Position numbers and translations under genes: made by a program
From: Agrococcus sp. Marseille-Q4369
Lineage (GTDB): Bacteria; Actinomycetota; Actinomycetes; Actinomycetales; Microbacteriaceae
DNA length: 64,000 nt
Direction of reading: 5' to 3'
Assembly: GCF_018308945.1 (NCBI RefSeq)
Contig: NZ_CP070501.1
Location: forward strand, 1,426,001-1,490,000
The notes under the pieces: model-generated
What the model was told of the DNA's origin: nothing
The model's input: only the letters and a program-made list of their open reading frames with translations
The model's database searches: none
Part shown: piece by piece, positions 8,001 through 15,709 of the stretch
Layout of the letters: each line of letters opens with the position of its first letter
Numbering within the stretch: the first letter of the stretch is position 1

Positions 8001-9624
8001 GCACGACGGAGGTCTGCACGCTCGTGACGGTGTCCTTCGCTGCGCGCTCGACGTCGGAGCCGTAGCGCATGGGGTGCCAGTCGTCGTCGAACGGCGTCTT
8101 GCGGTCGGCGGCGGCCTGCTTCGAGCGCCCGAGCACGAGCTCCTCGAGCGCGCTCAGCAGCGCGGCACCCGCGGTCGCCGAGTCGGCGAGCGGCATCTCC
8201 TTGAACGGGCTCGTCTCGCTCGTCGTGTGGGGCAGCCACTTCATCCACTCGAGCTCGCCGGTCCACTCCGCGTCGCAGATCGCGACGGTCACGACCTCGT
8301 TCGGGGCGTGCAGTCCGTAGAGCTGCACGGCCATGCCGCGCAGCGCATCCGAGGCGAGCGACTTCGGGCCCGCGATGCCGATCGAGCCGACGGTCGCGAA
8401 CGACTCGACGATCGGCACGTCGTCGACGTAGCGGTAGCGCTCGCGGAGCCGCTCGACGCGCTCGATGTACTCGGGCAGCCCGTCCTGCGACTCCTCGTCC
8501 TTGATCGAGTTGCGCGACTCCGCGCGGCACGTGCCGAGCCGCACCGAGAGGAAGTTCCAGTGCTCGGGCCTGCGGGTCCAGAGCATCGGCCCGAGCCGCA
8601 TCGCGTGCTCGAAGACCTCGGCGACGGGCGGCACCTCGAGGCCGCGGATGCGCTCCTCGACCGGCTTCTCGCGGTAGAGCGTCTCCTCGAGCTCCTCGTA
8701 GCGGGTCTCGAACAGCTGCGTCTCGAGCTTGCGCTTCTGCCCGTTCTGGGTGCGCATGTTGACGAAGTTGCCGAGCAGCATGAGCGGCGTCATGAGCGCG
8801 ATGAGGATCGAGCGCGGGTTGTTCGTCATCGCGAACATCGCGCCGGCGAGCAGGATCGGCGTGACGAGCATGGGCCACGGGAAGATGCGCTCGACCATCT
8901 CCTTCGGCAGCCGCGGGCCCTTGTAGGCGGTGCCGGGGTAGCGCGCCTCGACGCGCGGCGAGCGGTTGAACATGAGCGCGCCCCCGCGCTCGAGCACGGG
9001 GTCGGGGCCGGAGGCGTCGAAAGCGCCGACGAGCCAGACGGCGAGCGTCGAGTCGCCGAGCGTGAAGGGCGCGCCGGGCACGACGCGCAAGCGCGAGACA
9101 GGAGCGCCGTCGACGATGACGCCGTTCGCCGAGCCCCGGTCGACGACCTCGATGTGCGTGCCGACCTCGATGCGCGCGTGGCGCTTCGAGACGAGCGGAT
9201 CGGCGAGCACGATGTCGTTCGCCGCATCGCGGCCGATCGAGGCGTGGCCGCGGCCGAGCTGGAACTCCTGGCCCGCGAGCGGTCCGGCGATGACCCGCAG
9301 CACCGCGATCGCCTCGAGCGCGCTGCCCGCGGGTCCGCCGCGGCGGCGCGCGTCGGTGCCGAGGTTGACGACCTGCGTGTGGAAGCCGCTGCCGATCGGC
9401 GCCTCGGCGATGAGGGCGTCGGGCTGCAGCTGCACGAGCTGCTGCTCGGTGGGCGGGGCGACGGCGAGCGAGAGGGTGTCGCCCTCGGCGAAGGAGATCG
9501 AGCGCGCGGGGTCGGCGAGCGCGATCTGCCGCGCGACGTCCTCGACCGTCGCGGTCGAGTCGGCCGTGATGACGACGTCGGTCGCCTCGGTCGTCGGGCG
9601 GTGCAGGGTGAGCTTGACCTTCAT
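5032..9624 (-). CDS. essC: EssC/EccC-type FtsK/SpoIIIE ATPase of type VII secretion, with FHA domain
   Basis: This is the motor of the system. Residues 1-110 form a ubiquitin-like/FHA-like fold region, residues about 115-185 a full FHA domain (GRDAANDIVLADPLVSKRH and SANG), and about 250-290 two membrane helices. Three FtsK/SpoIIIE ATPase domains follow with P-loops GGTTGAGKSE (about residue 715), GTSGSGKST (about 1045) and AGPPGSGKTN (about 1323). The first has a good Walker B (LVLVIDEF); in the second and third the acidic pair is LLLDNF and IVMENV, so those are probably weak or inactive, as known for EccC/EssC. N-terminal FHA plus two helices is the EssC layout of Bacillota rather than the mycobacterial EccC layout. 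It starts nine bases after the stop of the FHA gene at 9634. Confidence 0.93.
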   Translation of the reverse strand: MKVKLTLHRPTTEATDVVITADSTATVEDVARQIALADPARSISFAEGDTLSLAVAPPTEQQLVQLQPDALIAEAPIGSGFHTQVVNLGTDARRRGGPAGSALEAIAVLRVIAGPLAGQEFQLGRGHASIGRDAANDIVLADPLVSKRHARIEVGTHIEVVDRGSANGVIVDGAPVSRLRVVPGAPFTLGDSTLAVWLVGAFDASGPDPVLERGGALMFNRSPRVEARYPGTAYKGPRLPKEMVERIFPWPMLVTPILLAGAMFAMTNNPRSILIALMTPLMLLGNFVNMRTQNGQKRKLETQLFETRYEELEETLYREKPVEERIRGLEVPPVAEVFEHAMRLGPMLWTRRPEHWNFLSVRLGTCRAESRNSIKDEESQDGLPEYIERVERLRERYRYVDDVPIVESFATVGSIGIAGPKSLASDALRGMAVQLYGLHAPNEVVTVAICDAEWTGELEWMKWLPHTTSETSPFKEMPLADSATAGAALLSALEELVLGRSKQAAADRKTPFDDDWHPMRYGSDVERAAKDTVTSVQTSVVLVVTNDAPVDRPRLTQILERGAAVGIYGVFVAPTVESLPAVCRSYIDVSAGLEDAKVGTVRSGVEYEGVKVEGVSSEYMDMLAKRLAPVVDASIVINDSSDIPDSVMFLSLVGPELAEDPNAVIDRWRQNNTILDRSGEPKPRLKKAGNLRAIMGQGASDAMTLDLRTQGPHALVGGTTGAGKSEFLQAWVLGMASAHSPDRVTFLFVDYKGGSAFADCVELPHCVGLVTDLSPHLVRRALTSLRAELHHREHLFNRKKAKDLLELEKRQDPETPPALVLVIDEFAALAGEVPEFVDGVVDIAQRGRSLGIHLIMATQRPAGVIKDNLRANTNLRVALRMADESDSKDVVDDPVAASFPPSIPGRGIAKTGPGRLVPFQSAYAGGWTRPDEVKAADVKVAELRFGSVQRWEPDAAPESDSHDEDLGPNDQKRIVSTLIRATERAGIPAPRRPWLDDLETTVDLRELAIEGDSRIVLGKADIPERQRQDPVYFHPDRDGSMLVYGTSGSGKSTLLKTIGIAAGMRPELGSAEVYGLDFASGALKSMEQLPHVGSIIAGDDAERVQRLLRSLGRELDRRGKAFAEANAASLTEYRELVDPNATRIFLLLDNFPQFKADWEVTSARSPFYQVFMRILGEGRPLGIHAIATADRSGAVPTAVSSNVSRRVVLRLSDESGYMLVGAPKDVLDDQSAPGRAIIDGLEMQVATLGGTPNVAEQTKLMGQLADALRAQGVRDVEEIGALPTRLELGQLPARVDDFPVIGVAEDTLAARDFDPIGTFIVAGPPGSGKTNAMKALVIAMERFDPEVKLFHFAGRRSVLADFRPWVRSATRPDDAKALATELAEIVADESIPGRIMIVMENVPQFADSDAERALKGLFQAINRSDHLLIGDADVTQVTGGFGFIGDFKAGRKGIVLKPDAYDGDSVFKVPFPKVKRSDFPEGRGIFVQQGRAVTVQLPLVPDDAARPPAPASADASSAPEPEAASVGAEG

Positions 9625-9633
9625 GCGTCGTCC

Positions 9634-10374
9634 TCAGTCCTCGTCGGTCTCGCGAAGCGCTGCGTCGTCGAGCAGGGCGAGGTCGGCCCGCGTGACGAGC
9701 TGCGACGAGACGGCGTACTCGACGAGCCGAGCGCGACGGTTGCTCGCGAGCTTCCCGATGCCGCCCCGCAGGCCCTGCACGCCCATCCGGTCGAGCTTGT
9801 CGCACACGTTGTCGAGCTTGCGGTTGAAGCGGCTCATCGTCCAGCCGAGCCGGTCGGCGGCCGCCGCGCTCGAGGGCAGCTCGCTCACGCCCACGCCGTC
9901 GCGGCGCAGCATCGGCTCGGCGAGCGCGACGATGAGCAGCTTCTGCAGCTCGGTGAGCCCGACGGGCATGACGGTCGTCTCGCCCGAGGAGCGGCGCCGG
10001 TGCTCGGTCGAGAGCGAGAACGACGCGTCGTCGATGTGCGCGCCGATCTCGTAGGTCGTGGGGCCGGCGGTGAAGACGATGGACGCGTCGGAGAAGACGA
10101 TCGGGAGCCGCGCGCCGGGCGAGAGCCACGACTGCACCGCGCCCCCGGCGCTCGAGACGGTGGCCGAGAGGCGCGAGCCGACGTTCGCGAGCCACCACAG
10201 CCCGTCGCGGTGGTGCACCTCGAGGAACGCGCGGTGCAGGTACTGGTTGTCGTCGACGGTGAGGTCGCCCTCGCGGCCGATGACGAACGGCCGCGCCGGG
10301 TCGAGCGTGAACCACTCCCCCGCGAACTCGAGCTGGAGCCTCGGAGCCTGCTCAGCCTGTGCCTGCTCAACCAT
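9634..10374 (-). CDS. FHA-like protein with degenerate phosphothreonine site and helical C-domain (246 aa)
   Basis: The ATG at 10374 lies inside the last codons of the kinase gene (eight-base overlap). Residues about 15-90 have an FHA fold pattern starting FVIGREGDLTVDDN, but the usual Ser-x-x-His is LHRAFLEV and the Asn-Gly turn is absent, so phosphothreonine binding is doubtful. Residues about 125-245 are a helical region (LTELQKLLIVALAEPML, RFNRKLDNVCDKLDRMG) that looks like a winged-helix or HTH-type output domain. It may be an adaptor for the ATPase, which follows nine bases later, or a regulator. An in-frame ATG upstream at 10392 is possible but would overlap the kinase more. Confidence 0.8.
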   Translation of the reverse strand: MVEQAQAEQAPRLQLEFAGEWFTLDPARPFVIGREGDLTVDDNQYLHRAFLEVHHRDGLWWLANVGSRLSATVSSAGGAVQSWLSPGARLPIVFSDASIVFTAGPTTYEIGAHIDDASFSLSTEHRRRSSGETTVMPVGLTELQKLLIVALAEPMLRRDGVGVSELPSSAAAADRLGWTMSRFNRKLDNVCDKLDRMGVQGLRGGIGKLASNRRARLVEYAVSSQLVTRADLALLDDAALRETDED

Positions 10375-11857
10375 TGACGCATCCCTTCGCATCGTTCGAT
10401 TGCCGACCGTCCGAGCGCACGAGCGTGACGAGGATGCACGACTCGCCGTCGCTGTCGCGCTGCACGGTGACCGTCTCACCCGCGGCCGTCGCGATCGTCG
10501 GGTCGGCGTCGCTCGGCTCGTAGCGGTAGCGGAAGCTGTCGCCCGCTTGCGGCTGCGCGTTGACCCACGTGAAGGTGACCGAGTCGCCCTCGACGGTGCC
10601 GACGACGTTGATGGGCGCCGGTGGCCGCTGCGGCGCGGCGGGCGCCGCGATCGTCTGGCTCGGGTTCGCGGGCGGCTGCGTCGGGGCGCTCCCCGCGACC
10701 GCCAGCCACACGATCCCGCCGCCGACGAGCACGACGAGGGCGGCGCCGACGATCGACGCGATCGTGCGGCGGCGTCGATCCGGCGCCGCCGCCTCGGGCT
10801 CCGGCGCGACGGCGGCGGGCGCGCCCGCCGCCTGGTCGGGCCGCGGCCGCCGGATCGTCGCGTCGGGCGCCGCGGCGCCGAGCGGCATCGCGGGCGCGGG
10901 CTCGCCCGCGTGCGGGTCGATCGAGACGACGCCGCGGATGCGCGTCGCGCCGCCGTCCTCCTCGTCGACCGAGCCCGCGTCGAGCGAATCGTCGAGCACG
11001 TCGAGCGGCGTGACGGGCAGCGCCATCTCGGCCTCGACCTGCTGCAGGGCGCGGCCGAACGCCATCGCCGTCGCGTAGCGGCGCGACGGGTCCGGGTCCA
11101 TCGCCGAGGCGAGCACGGCCTCGAGCCGCGGCGGCACGTCGTGGCGCGCGAGCGGCGAGATCTCGCCGCGCTGGATGCGGTCGATGAGGTCGACGCTCGT
11201 GTTGCTGCCGCCGGGCAGCTCGAACGGCGTCCTGCCCGCGAGCAGCGTCGAGAGCGTCGCGGCGAGCGAGAAGACGTCGGATGCGGGCGTCGACCTGGGC
11301 GGATCCTGGAACGCCTCGGGCGGCGACCACGGGATCGACATGCCGCTCGCGTCGTCGGCGCCGCCCGCGCTCGTCGCGATGCCGAAGTCGGTGAGCGCCG
11401 GCCGGTTGTAGGCGGTGACGAGGATGTTCGCGGGCTTGATGTCGCGGTGCAGGATGCCCGCGCGGTGGGCGGTCTCGACGGCGCCGGCGATCTGCACCCC
11501 GAGCGAGAGCACCTCGGGCACCGCGAAGCGGTCGCGGCGGTAGCGCACGCCGAGGTTGGGCTTCGAGCAGTACTCCATCGCGAGGTACGGGCGCCCGTCG
11601 GGCGCGACGGCGGCGCCGTAGATCGTCACGATCGACGGGTGGGTCGAGAGCTGCGCCATGACGTTCGCCTCGTGGCGGAAGTTCTCGATGAGCTCGCGGT
11701 TGACGGCGTCGGGCAGCAGCACCTTGATCGCGACCTGCCGCGACGGCAGCAGCTGCTGGTAGAGGAAGACGTCGGCGAAGCCGCCCGAGCCGAGCAGCGA
11801 GACGTACTCGTAGCCGGGCAGCTCGGGCGGAGCGGAGGGGGCGCGCTTCGGGCTCAC
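10367..11857 (-). CDS. membrane Ser/Thr protein kinase with outer FN3-like domain
   Basis: The kinase domain spans about residues 14-280: glycine loop LLGSGGFADVF, catalytic lysine in VAIKVL, catalytic loop HRDIKPANIL, and DFG in LTDFGIA, so it should be active. An acidic, Thr-containing linker (GGATRIRG, DATIRRP) could be autophosphorylated and bound by FHA domains. A single membrane helix (about 346-370) leads to an outer C-terminal domain whose VTFTW and FRYRYE strands look like fibronectin III, with two Cys. PknB-type kinases usually carry PASTA repeats there; this one does not. The GTG start overlaps the upstream FHA gene (GTGA). Partners in the operon are a PP2C phosphatase and four FHA proteins. 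Confidence 0.93.
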   Translation of the reverse strand: MSPKRAPSAPPELPGYEYVSLLGSGGFADVFLYQQLLPSRQVAIKVLLPDAVNRELIENFRHEANVMAQLSTHPSIVTIYGAAVAPDGRPYLAMEYCSKPNLGVRYRRDRFAVPEVLSLGVQIAGAVETAHRAGILHRDIKPANILVTAYNRPALTDFGIATSAGGADDASGMSIPWSPPEAFQDPPRSTPASDVFSLAATLSTLLAGRTPFELPGGSNTSVDLIDRIQRGEISPLARHDVPPRLEAVLASAMDPDPSRRYATAMAFGRALQQVEAEMALPVTPLDVLDDSLDAGSVDEEDGGATRIRGVVSIDPHAGEPAPAMPLGAAAPDATIRRPRPDQAAGAPAAVAPEPEAAAPDRRRRTIASIVGAALVVLVGGGIVWLAVAGSAPTQPPANPSQTIAAPAAPQRPPAPINVVGTVEGDSVTFTWVNAQPQAGDSFRYRYEPSDADPTIATAAGETVTVQRDSDGESCILVTLVRSDGRQSNDAKGCVNG

Positions 11858-13374
11858 TGCGCGTCCTCCGCGCGAGCCGGCTCGATCGCGACCACGACGC
11901 CGTCGCCGAGGTCGAGCCGATCGCCGAGCTGCAGGATCGTCGCTGCCTCGGGCCGCAGCCGCTGAGGTGCCGAGCCCTCGCGCAGCAGCAGCGTGCCGTT
12001 CGTCGACGACAGGTCGACCGCGACGAGGTTCCAGTCGTCGACGCGCAGCTCGAGGTGGCTGCGCGAGATGTCCTCGCTCGGGCTCTCGACCGTCACGAGC
12101 CTCGGCACGCGGCCGTCCTCGACGCGCCGCGAGCGCGGCCGGCGGCCGAGCACGACGCCGCGGCCGAGCGGCACGCGCTCGCCCGAGGGCAGCACGGCGA
12201 CGGCGACCTCCGGCCGGCGGCGCTGGGCGGTGCTGCGGTCATCGACCGGCGCGCCGCACGTCGTGCACGCCGTCGTGCCGGGCGCGTTGACGTGGCCCGA
12301 CCCGCACAGCGACGAGAGCACGAGCGGACCGGTCGCGGGCGGCCCGGCCGGCTCCGCCGGTGTCGCCGCCTGCGCGGCCGCGGCACGCTCGGCCTGGAGC
12401 CTGCGCGCCTGCTCCGCGGTGATCGTCATGCCGTCGTGGTCGCCCGCGTCCACGGGGACGGATGCGGCGGGCTGCGCGAGCGGGACGGGTCGCGTCGGCG
12501 CGCCCTCGGCGCCGCCGGGCGCGGGCGACGACTCGGCCGCCTCGCGAGCGGGCGCGGCGGCGCGCGGCGCCGGCGCGATCTCGCTCACGTCGACGGCCGG
12601 CTTGATGAACCCGGGAACGGAGTCGATGAGACCGCCGATCGACCCCTCCGCCTCGCGCGCGGGCGCGGGCGCTGGCGCGCTGGCCTCGACCGGCGCTGGC
12701 GCGCTGGGCTCGACCGGCGCTGGCGCGCTGGGCTCGACCGGCGCTGGCGCGCTGGGCTCGACCGGCGCTGGCGCGCTGGGCTCGACCGGCGCAGCCGGCT
12801 CGGCAGCGGGCTCGGCAGCGGGCGCGCTCGCGGGCCGCGGCTCCGCGCGCTCCGCGGCGACCGCGCGGGGCGGCAGCGTCTGGCCGAAGTCGCCGAAGCG
12901 CGCGTCGTCGCCGTCGCTCTCGACGACCGGCGCCGGCACGACCGGCTCCCGCACGGCATCCGCTCGCCCCGGGGCGATGCGCACGGCGGCGACGCGCGCG
13001 ACGCCGCCCTCGAGCGGCAGCGTCTGGCCGGCGAGCGTCGCGAGCCCGCCGGCGTCGACGACCGCATCGCGCGGGGTCTCGTCGAGCGCCCACTCGGGCC
13101 CGAAGCGGTCGGGCAGCGCGTCGTCGTCCGCCGTCGCCGGCACGCCGTGGCGGCGCAGCAGCACGCGCGCATCCGCGGTGTCGACGAGTCCGATGAGCGC
13201 GGTGGGCTCGAGCTCGAGGAGCCTCCGCAGCGCCGCGGCGTCGGCGACGGTCGCCGCGGCGTCGTAGAGGGCCCGAGCCCGCACGGGCGGCAGGTCCCGC
13301 TCGCACACGACCACCGCGGCCCCCGCCGCGACGCACCACGCCTCGCCGGGCGCGTACTCCAGGCGTGCGCTCAT
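11854..13374 (-). CDS. zinc-ribbon FHA-domain protein with Pro/Ala/Val linker (506 aa)
   Basis: Residues 1-130 are a soluble domain I do not recognise. A long low-complexity linker (about 190-260) contains five exact 8-residue repeats of the type SAPAPVEP, coded by a 24-bp tandem repeat. A C-rich segment (LCGSGH, then ACTTCG, about residues 357-378) looks like a small zinc ribbon. The C-terminal FHA domain (about 400-485) has intact GR, SRSHLEL and STNGT, so it should bind phosphothreonine. ATG at 13374 overlaps the phosphatase stop (ATGA). It is probably a scaffold recognising kinase products. QTLPP and QTLPL in the linker are possible phosphosites. Confidence 0.88.
   Translation of the reverse strand: MSARLEYAPGEAWCVAAGAAVVVCERDLPPVRARALYDAAATVADAAALRRLLELEPTALIGLVDTADARVLLRRHGVPATADDDALPDRFGPEWALDETPRDAVVDAGGLATLAGQTLPLEGGVARVAAVRIAPGRADAVREPVVPAPVVESDGDDARFGDFGQTLPPRAVAAERAEPRPASAPAAEPAAEPAAPVEPSAPAPVEPSAPAPVEPSAPAPVEPSAPAPVEASAPAPAPAREAEGSIGGLIDSVPGFIKPAVDVSEIAPAPRAAAPAREAAESSPAPGGAEGAPTRPVPLAQPAASVPVDAGDHDGMTITAEQARRLQAERAAAAQAATPAEPAGPPATGPLVLSSLCGSGHVNAPGTTACTTCGAPVDDRSTAQRRRPEVAVAVLPSGERVPLGRGVVLGRRPRSRRVEDGRVPRLVTVESPSEDISRSHLELRVDDWNLVAVDLSSTNGTLLLREGSAPQRLRPEAATILQLGDRLDLGDGVVVAIEPARAEDAQ
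12671..12790 (-). repeat. five tandem 24-bp repeats coding an 8-residue linker
   Basis: Five head-to-tail 24-base units begin at 12671, 12695, 12719, 12743 and 12767. Four are identical and the first (leftmost) has one G-to-C change that turns Pro into Ala. They code the SAPAPVEP-type linker of the zinc-ribbon FHA protein. Near-identity at the DNA level suggests recent slippage and copy-number variation between strains. Confidence 0.9.
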
Positions 13375-14198
13375 CGCAGGGCCTCTCTCGGGATGGTGTC
13401 GTCGATCGTGTGTGCGTGCGTGTCGTGCAGCTCCTCGTCGGCGAGCGCGACGGCATCCACGTCGACGACGACGACCGTGACATTGTCGGGCGCGCCCGCA
13501 TCGAGCGCGCGCCGCAGCAGCAGCGCCGCGACCGCGGCGGGCGAGGAGACATCGCCGAGCAGCTCGGCGATCTCGTGGTCGTCGACCTCGCCCGTCAGGC
13601 CGTCGGAGCAGACGACGAGCCGCTGGCCGCGCTCGGCGGGGCGGAGCCAGACGTCGGCCGGCTGCCGCTCCCCCGCGCCGAGCGCGCGCGTGATGACGTT
13701 GCGGTTCGGGTGCCGGCGCGCGTCGGCGCGGCGCAGGGCGCCGGTCTCGACCATCTCCTGCACCATCGAGTGGTCGACGGTCACCTGCTCGAGCCTGCCC
13801 TGCTCGTAGAGGTAGGTGCGGGAGTCGCCGACGTTGAGGATGAGCCAGTGCGCGACGCCGTCGACGTCGACGAGCACGGTGCCCGAAAGGGTCGAGCCGC
13901 CGGCAGGCTCGCCGACCGCGTTGGCGTGCACGCTCTCGAAGGCGTGCTCGACGGCCGTCTCGACGCACTCGACATCCGCGAGCGTGCGTCCCTTGAGCCC
14001 GCGGAACGCCTCGATCGCGAGCGCGCTCGCGACATCGCCCGAGGCGTGGCCGCCCATCCCATCGGCGACGACGAAGACGGGGAAGGATGCGAACACCGAG
14101 TCCTCGTTGACGCTCCGGCGCATCCCGGGGTGCGTCGTCGCCGCCCATCGCAGCGCGATCGACGGGTGGCTGAAGCGGAACTCGCCGATCGCGCTCAC
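13371..14198 (-). CDS. PP2C-family Ser/Thr protein phosphatase (275 aa)
   Basis: It carries all the motifs of bacterial PPM/PP2C phosphatases: an N-terminal VNEDSVF, metal-binding VADGMGGHASGD, NVGDSRTYL, CSDGLTGEV and GAPDNVTVVVVD. It should be an active Mn/Mg phosphatase that reverses the kinase coded at 10367-11857. No membrane helix follows, so it is cytosolic, unlike mycobacterial PstP. Start is the GTG at 14198, overlapping the stop of the RDD-FHA gene; the stop overlaps the next FHA gene (ATGA). The tail DDTIPREAL carries a possible phosphothreonine. Confidence 0.95.
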   Translation of the reverse strand: MSAIGEFRFSHPSIALRWAATTHPGMRRSVNEDSVFASFPVFVVADGMGGHASGDVASALAIEAFRGLKGRTLADVECVETAVEHAFESVHANAVGEPAGGSTLSGTVLVDVDGVAHWLILNVGDSRTYLYEQGRLEQVTVDHSMVQEMVETGALRRADARRHPNRNVITRALGAGERQPADVWLRPAERGQRLVVCSDGLTGEVDDHEIAELLGDVSSPAAVAALLLRRALDAGAPDNVTVVVVDVDAVALADEELHDTHAHTIDDTIPREALR

Positions 14199-15709
14199 GA
14201 CGCCGCCTCGACCGTCAGGGAGCGGTCGCCGAAGCGCACGACGTCGCCCGGCTGGAGCGGGAACGCGCGGCCCGGCTCGAGCGGCGTCTCGGACCCCGCG
14301 CGCACGACGCTCGAGCCGTTCGTCGAGGCGCGGTCGATCGCCGCGAGCGGCGAGGCCGTGAGGAGCAGGTGCGTCTTCGAGATCGAGCGCGTGTCGTCGG
14401 CGATCGGCAGCAAGTGCTCGACGACCTCTCCTGCGCTCGGCGCGGGGTTGCGGCCGATGAGCGCCGCGCCCGTGATCGCGAAGCGGTCGCCGGTGTCGAA
14501 GGCGAGCGTCGCGACCGCGGCCCGCGACGACGGGCGGGCGCGGGTGGCCTCGAGGTCGTCGTCGGGCTCGGCGATCTCGATGCGGCGCACCGTGCGGTCG
14601 TCGATCGCGTCGCCGTCGTCGGACTCGACCTCGAAGCCTGCCTCGAGATCCGGCTCGATGATCGTCTGCTCGTCGATCTGCGCGGCAGGCGCGGCAGGCG
14701 CGGCAGGCTGCGCCGGCGCGCGGCCGGGCACGCTGCCGACGATGCCGCCGATCTGCGGGGCGAAGCGGGGCTCGGCGGGCTGCTGCGGCTCGGGCGCGGC
14801 AGGCGCGCTCGGTCGAGGGGCGGACTGCGCCGGCGCGGAGCCGCTCAGCTCGCCCGGCCGGTAGCCGCCGAGGCGCGCGCCCCCCGCGGGCATGCCGGGG
14901 ACGGTGTGCGTCGGGGTGGGCTCCGCCGCCGAGGAGGCGAGCCCGATCTGCTGCGCCCCCGGCTGCTGCGGGCGGGCCGCGCCGACGACGCCCGAGCTCG
15001 TGCGGGCACCGGGCCGATAGGCGCGGGCCGCCGCGTCCGCGGGCGTCGCGAGCGAGGGCAGCGGCGCCTTGGCGGCCTCGGGCTCGGCCTGCACCGTCTT
15101 CCGCGCGATGCGCATCTTCTTCTCGTGGTACGGGTCGAGGCCGCCGCGCACGTCGACGAACCACGTGCGCGCAGCCTTGTCGAGCCAGCTGCGGCCGCGC
15201 TTCTCGCTGTCGAACCAGACGGAGCAGAACACGAGCGCGGGCCCCACGATCGGCACGAGGAAGAACGCGTAGAGCAGCAGCGCACGACCGAGCGAGCGCT
15301 TGATGCCGGGCCGCTCGAGGGTCGCGACGTGGATGGAGCGGATGCCCGTGAACGCCTTCCCGAGCGTGACGCCCTTGCGGCCGTGGAGCACGATCTGCAC
15401 GATCACGAACGCGGTCGAGAGCACGAACGAGACGGCGGTCGCGACGATCATCCACACGAGGTTCGGATGCGTCGCGAGGCCGTAGGGCTGGAGGGCGCCG
15501 GTCGCGAGCCGCACGAGCGAGGGCATCGCGACGATCCAGTACGGCAGCTGCAGCAGGGCGTAGAGGGCGAACTCGATGAGCGACGCGAGCGCGCGACGGC
15601 CGAGGGGCGCCGGCCGGAGCCCGAGCGCCGCCGCGTAGGCGGGGTCGGGCCGCCCGGCCTCGTCGAGGCCCTCGATGCGCTTCTGCCCCTCGTCGATCTC
15701 CCAGATCAC
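14195..15709 (-). CDS. RDD-family membrane protein fused to C-terminal FHA domain (504 aa)
   Basis: The GTG at 15709 overlaps the transglutaminase-like gene (GTGA). Residues about 35-190 form an RDD domain with four membrane-spanning or membrane-embedded segments (YALLQLPYWIVAMPSLV, MIVATAVSFVLSTAFVIVQI, LLLYAFFLVPIVGPALVF). A 200-residue Pro/Ala-rich linker contains EQTIIEPD and DRTVRRIEI, which resemble phosphothreonine docking sites. The FHA domain (about 405-495) retains GRN, SKTHLLL and STNGS. It probably tethers phosphorylated partners to the membrane near the secretion motor. RDD-FHA fusions next to MoxR/DUF58/transglutaminase genes are known in actinobacteria, without a settled role. 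Confidence 0.9.
   Translation of the reverse strand: MIWEIDEGQKRIEGLDEAGRPDPAYAAALGLRPAPLGRRALASLIEFALYALLQLPYWIVAMPSLVRLATGALQPYGLATHPNLVWMIVATAVSFVLSTAFVIVQIVLHGRKGVTLGKAFTGIRSIHVATLERPGIKRSLGRALLLYAFFLVPIVGPALVFCSVWFDSEKRGRSWLDKAARTWFVDVRGGLDPYHEKKMRIARKTVQAEPEAAKAPLPSLATPADAAARAYRPGARTSSGVVGAARPQQPGAQQIGLASSAAEPTPTHTVPGMPAGGARLGGYRPGELSGSAPAQSAPRPSAPAAPEPQQPAEPRFAPQIGGIVGSVPGRAPAQPAAPAAPAAQIDEQTIIEPDLEAGFEVESDDGDAIDDRTVRRIEIAEPDDDLEATRARPSSRAAVATLAFDTGDRFAITGAALIGRNPAPSAGEVVEHLLPIADDTRSISKTHLLLTASPLAAIDRASTNGSSVVRAGSETPLEPGRAFPLQPGDVVRFGDRSLTVEAAS

Noticed and set aside
4802-10315. A 1837-codon minus-strand frame running across the ATPase gene
   Set aside because: It is a shifted frame of the EssC-like gene with Arg/Ala/His-rich content; the true frame has FHA and three P-loops.
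12671-12790. CRISPR-like array
   Set aside because: The 24-bp units are head-to-tail without spacers and code a protein linker in frame.
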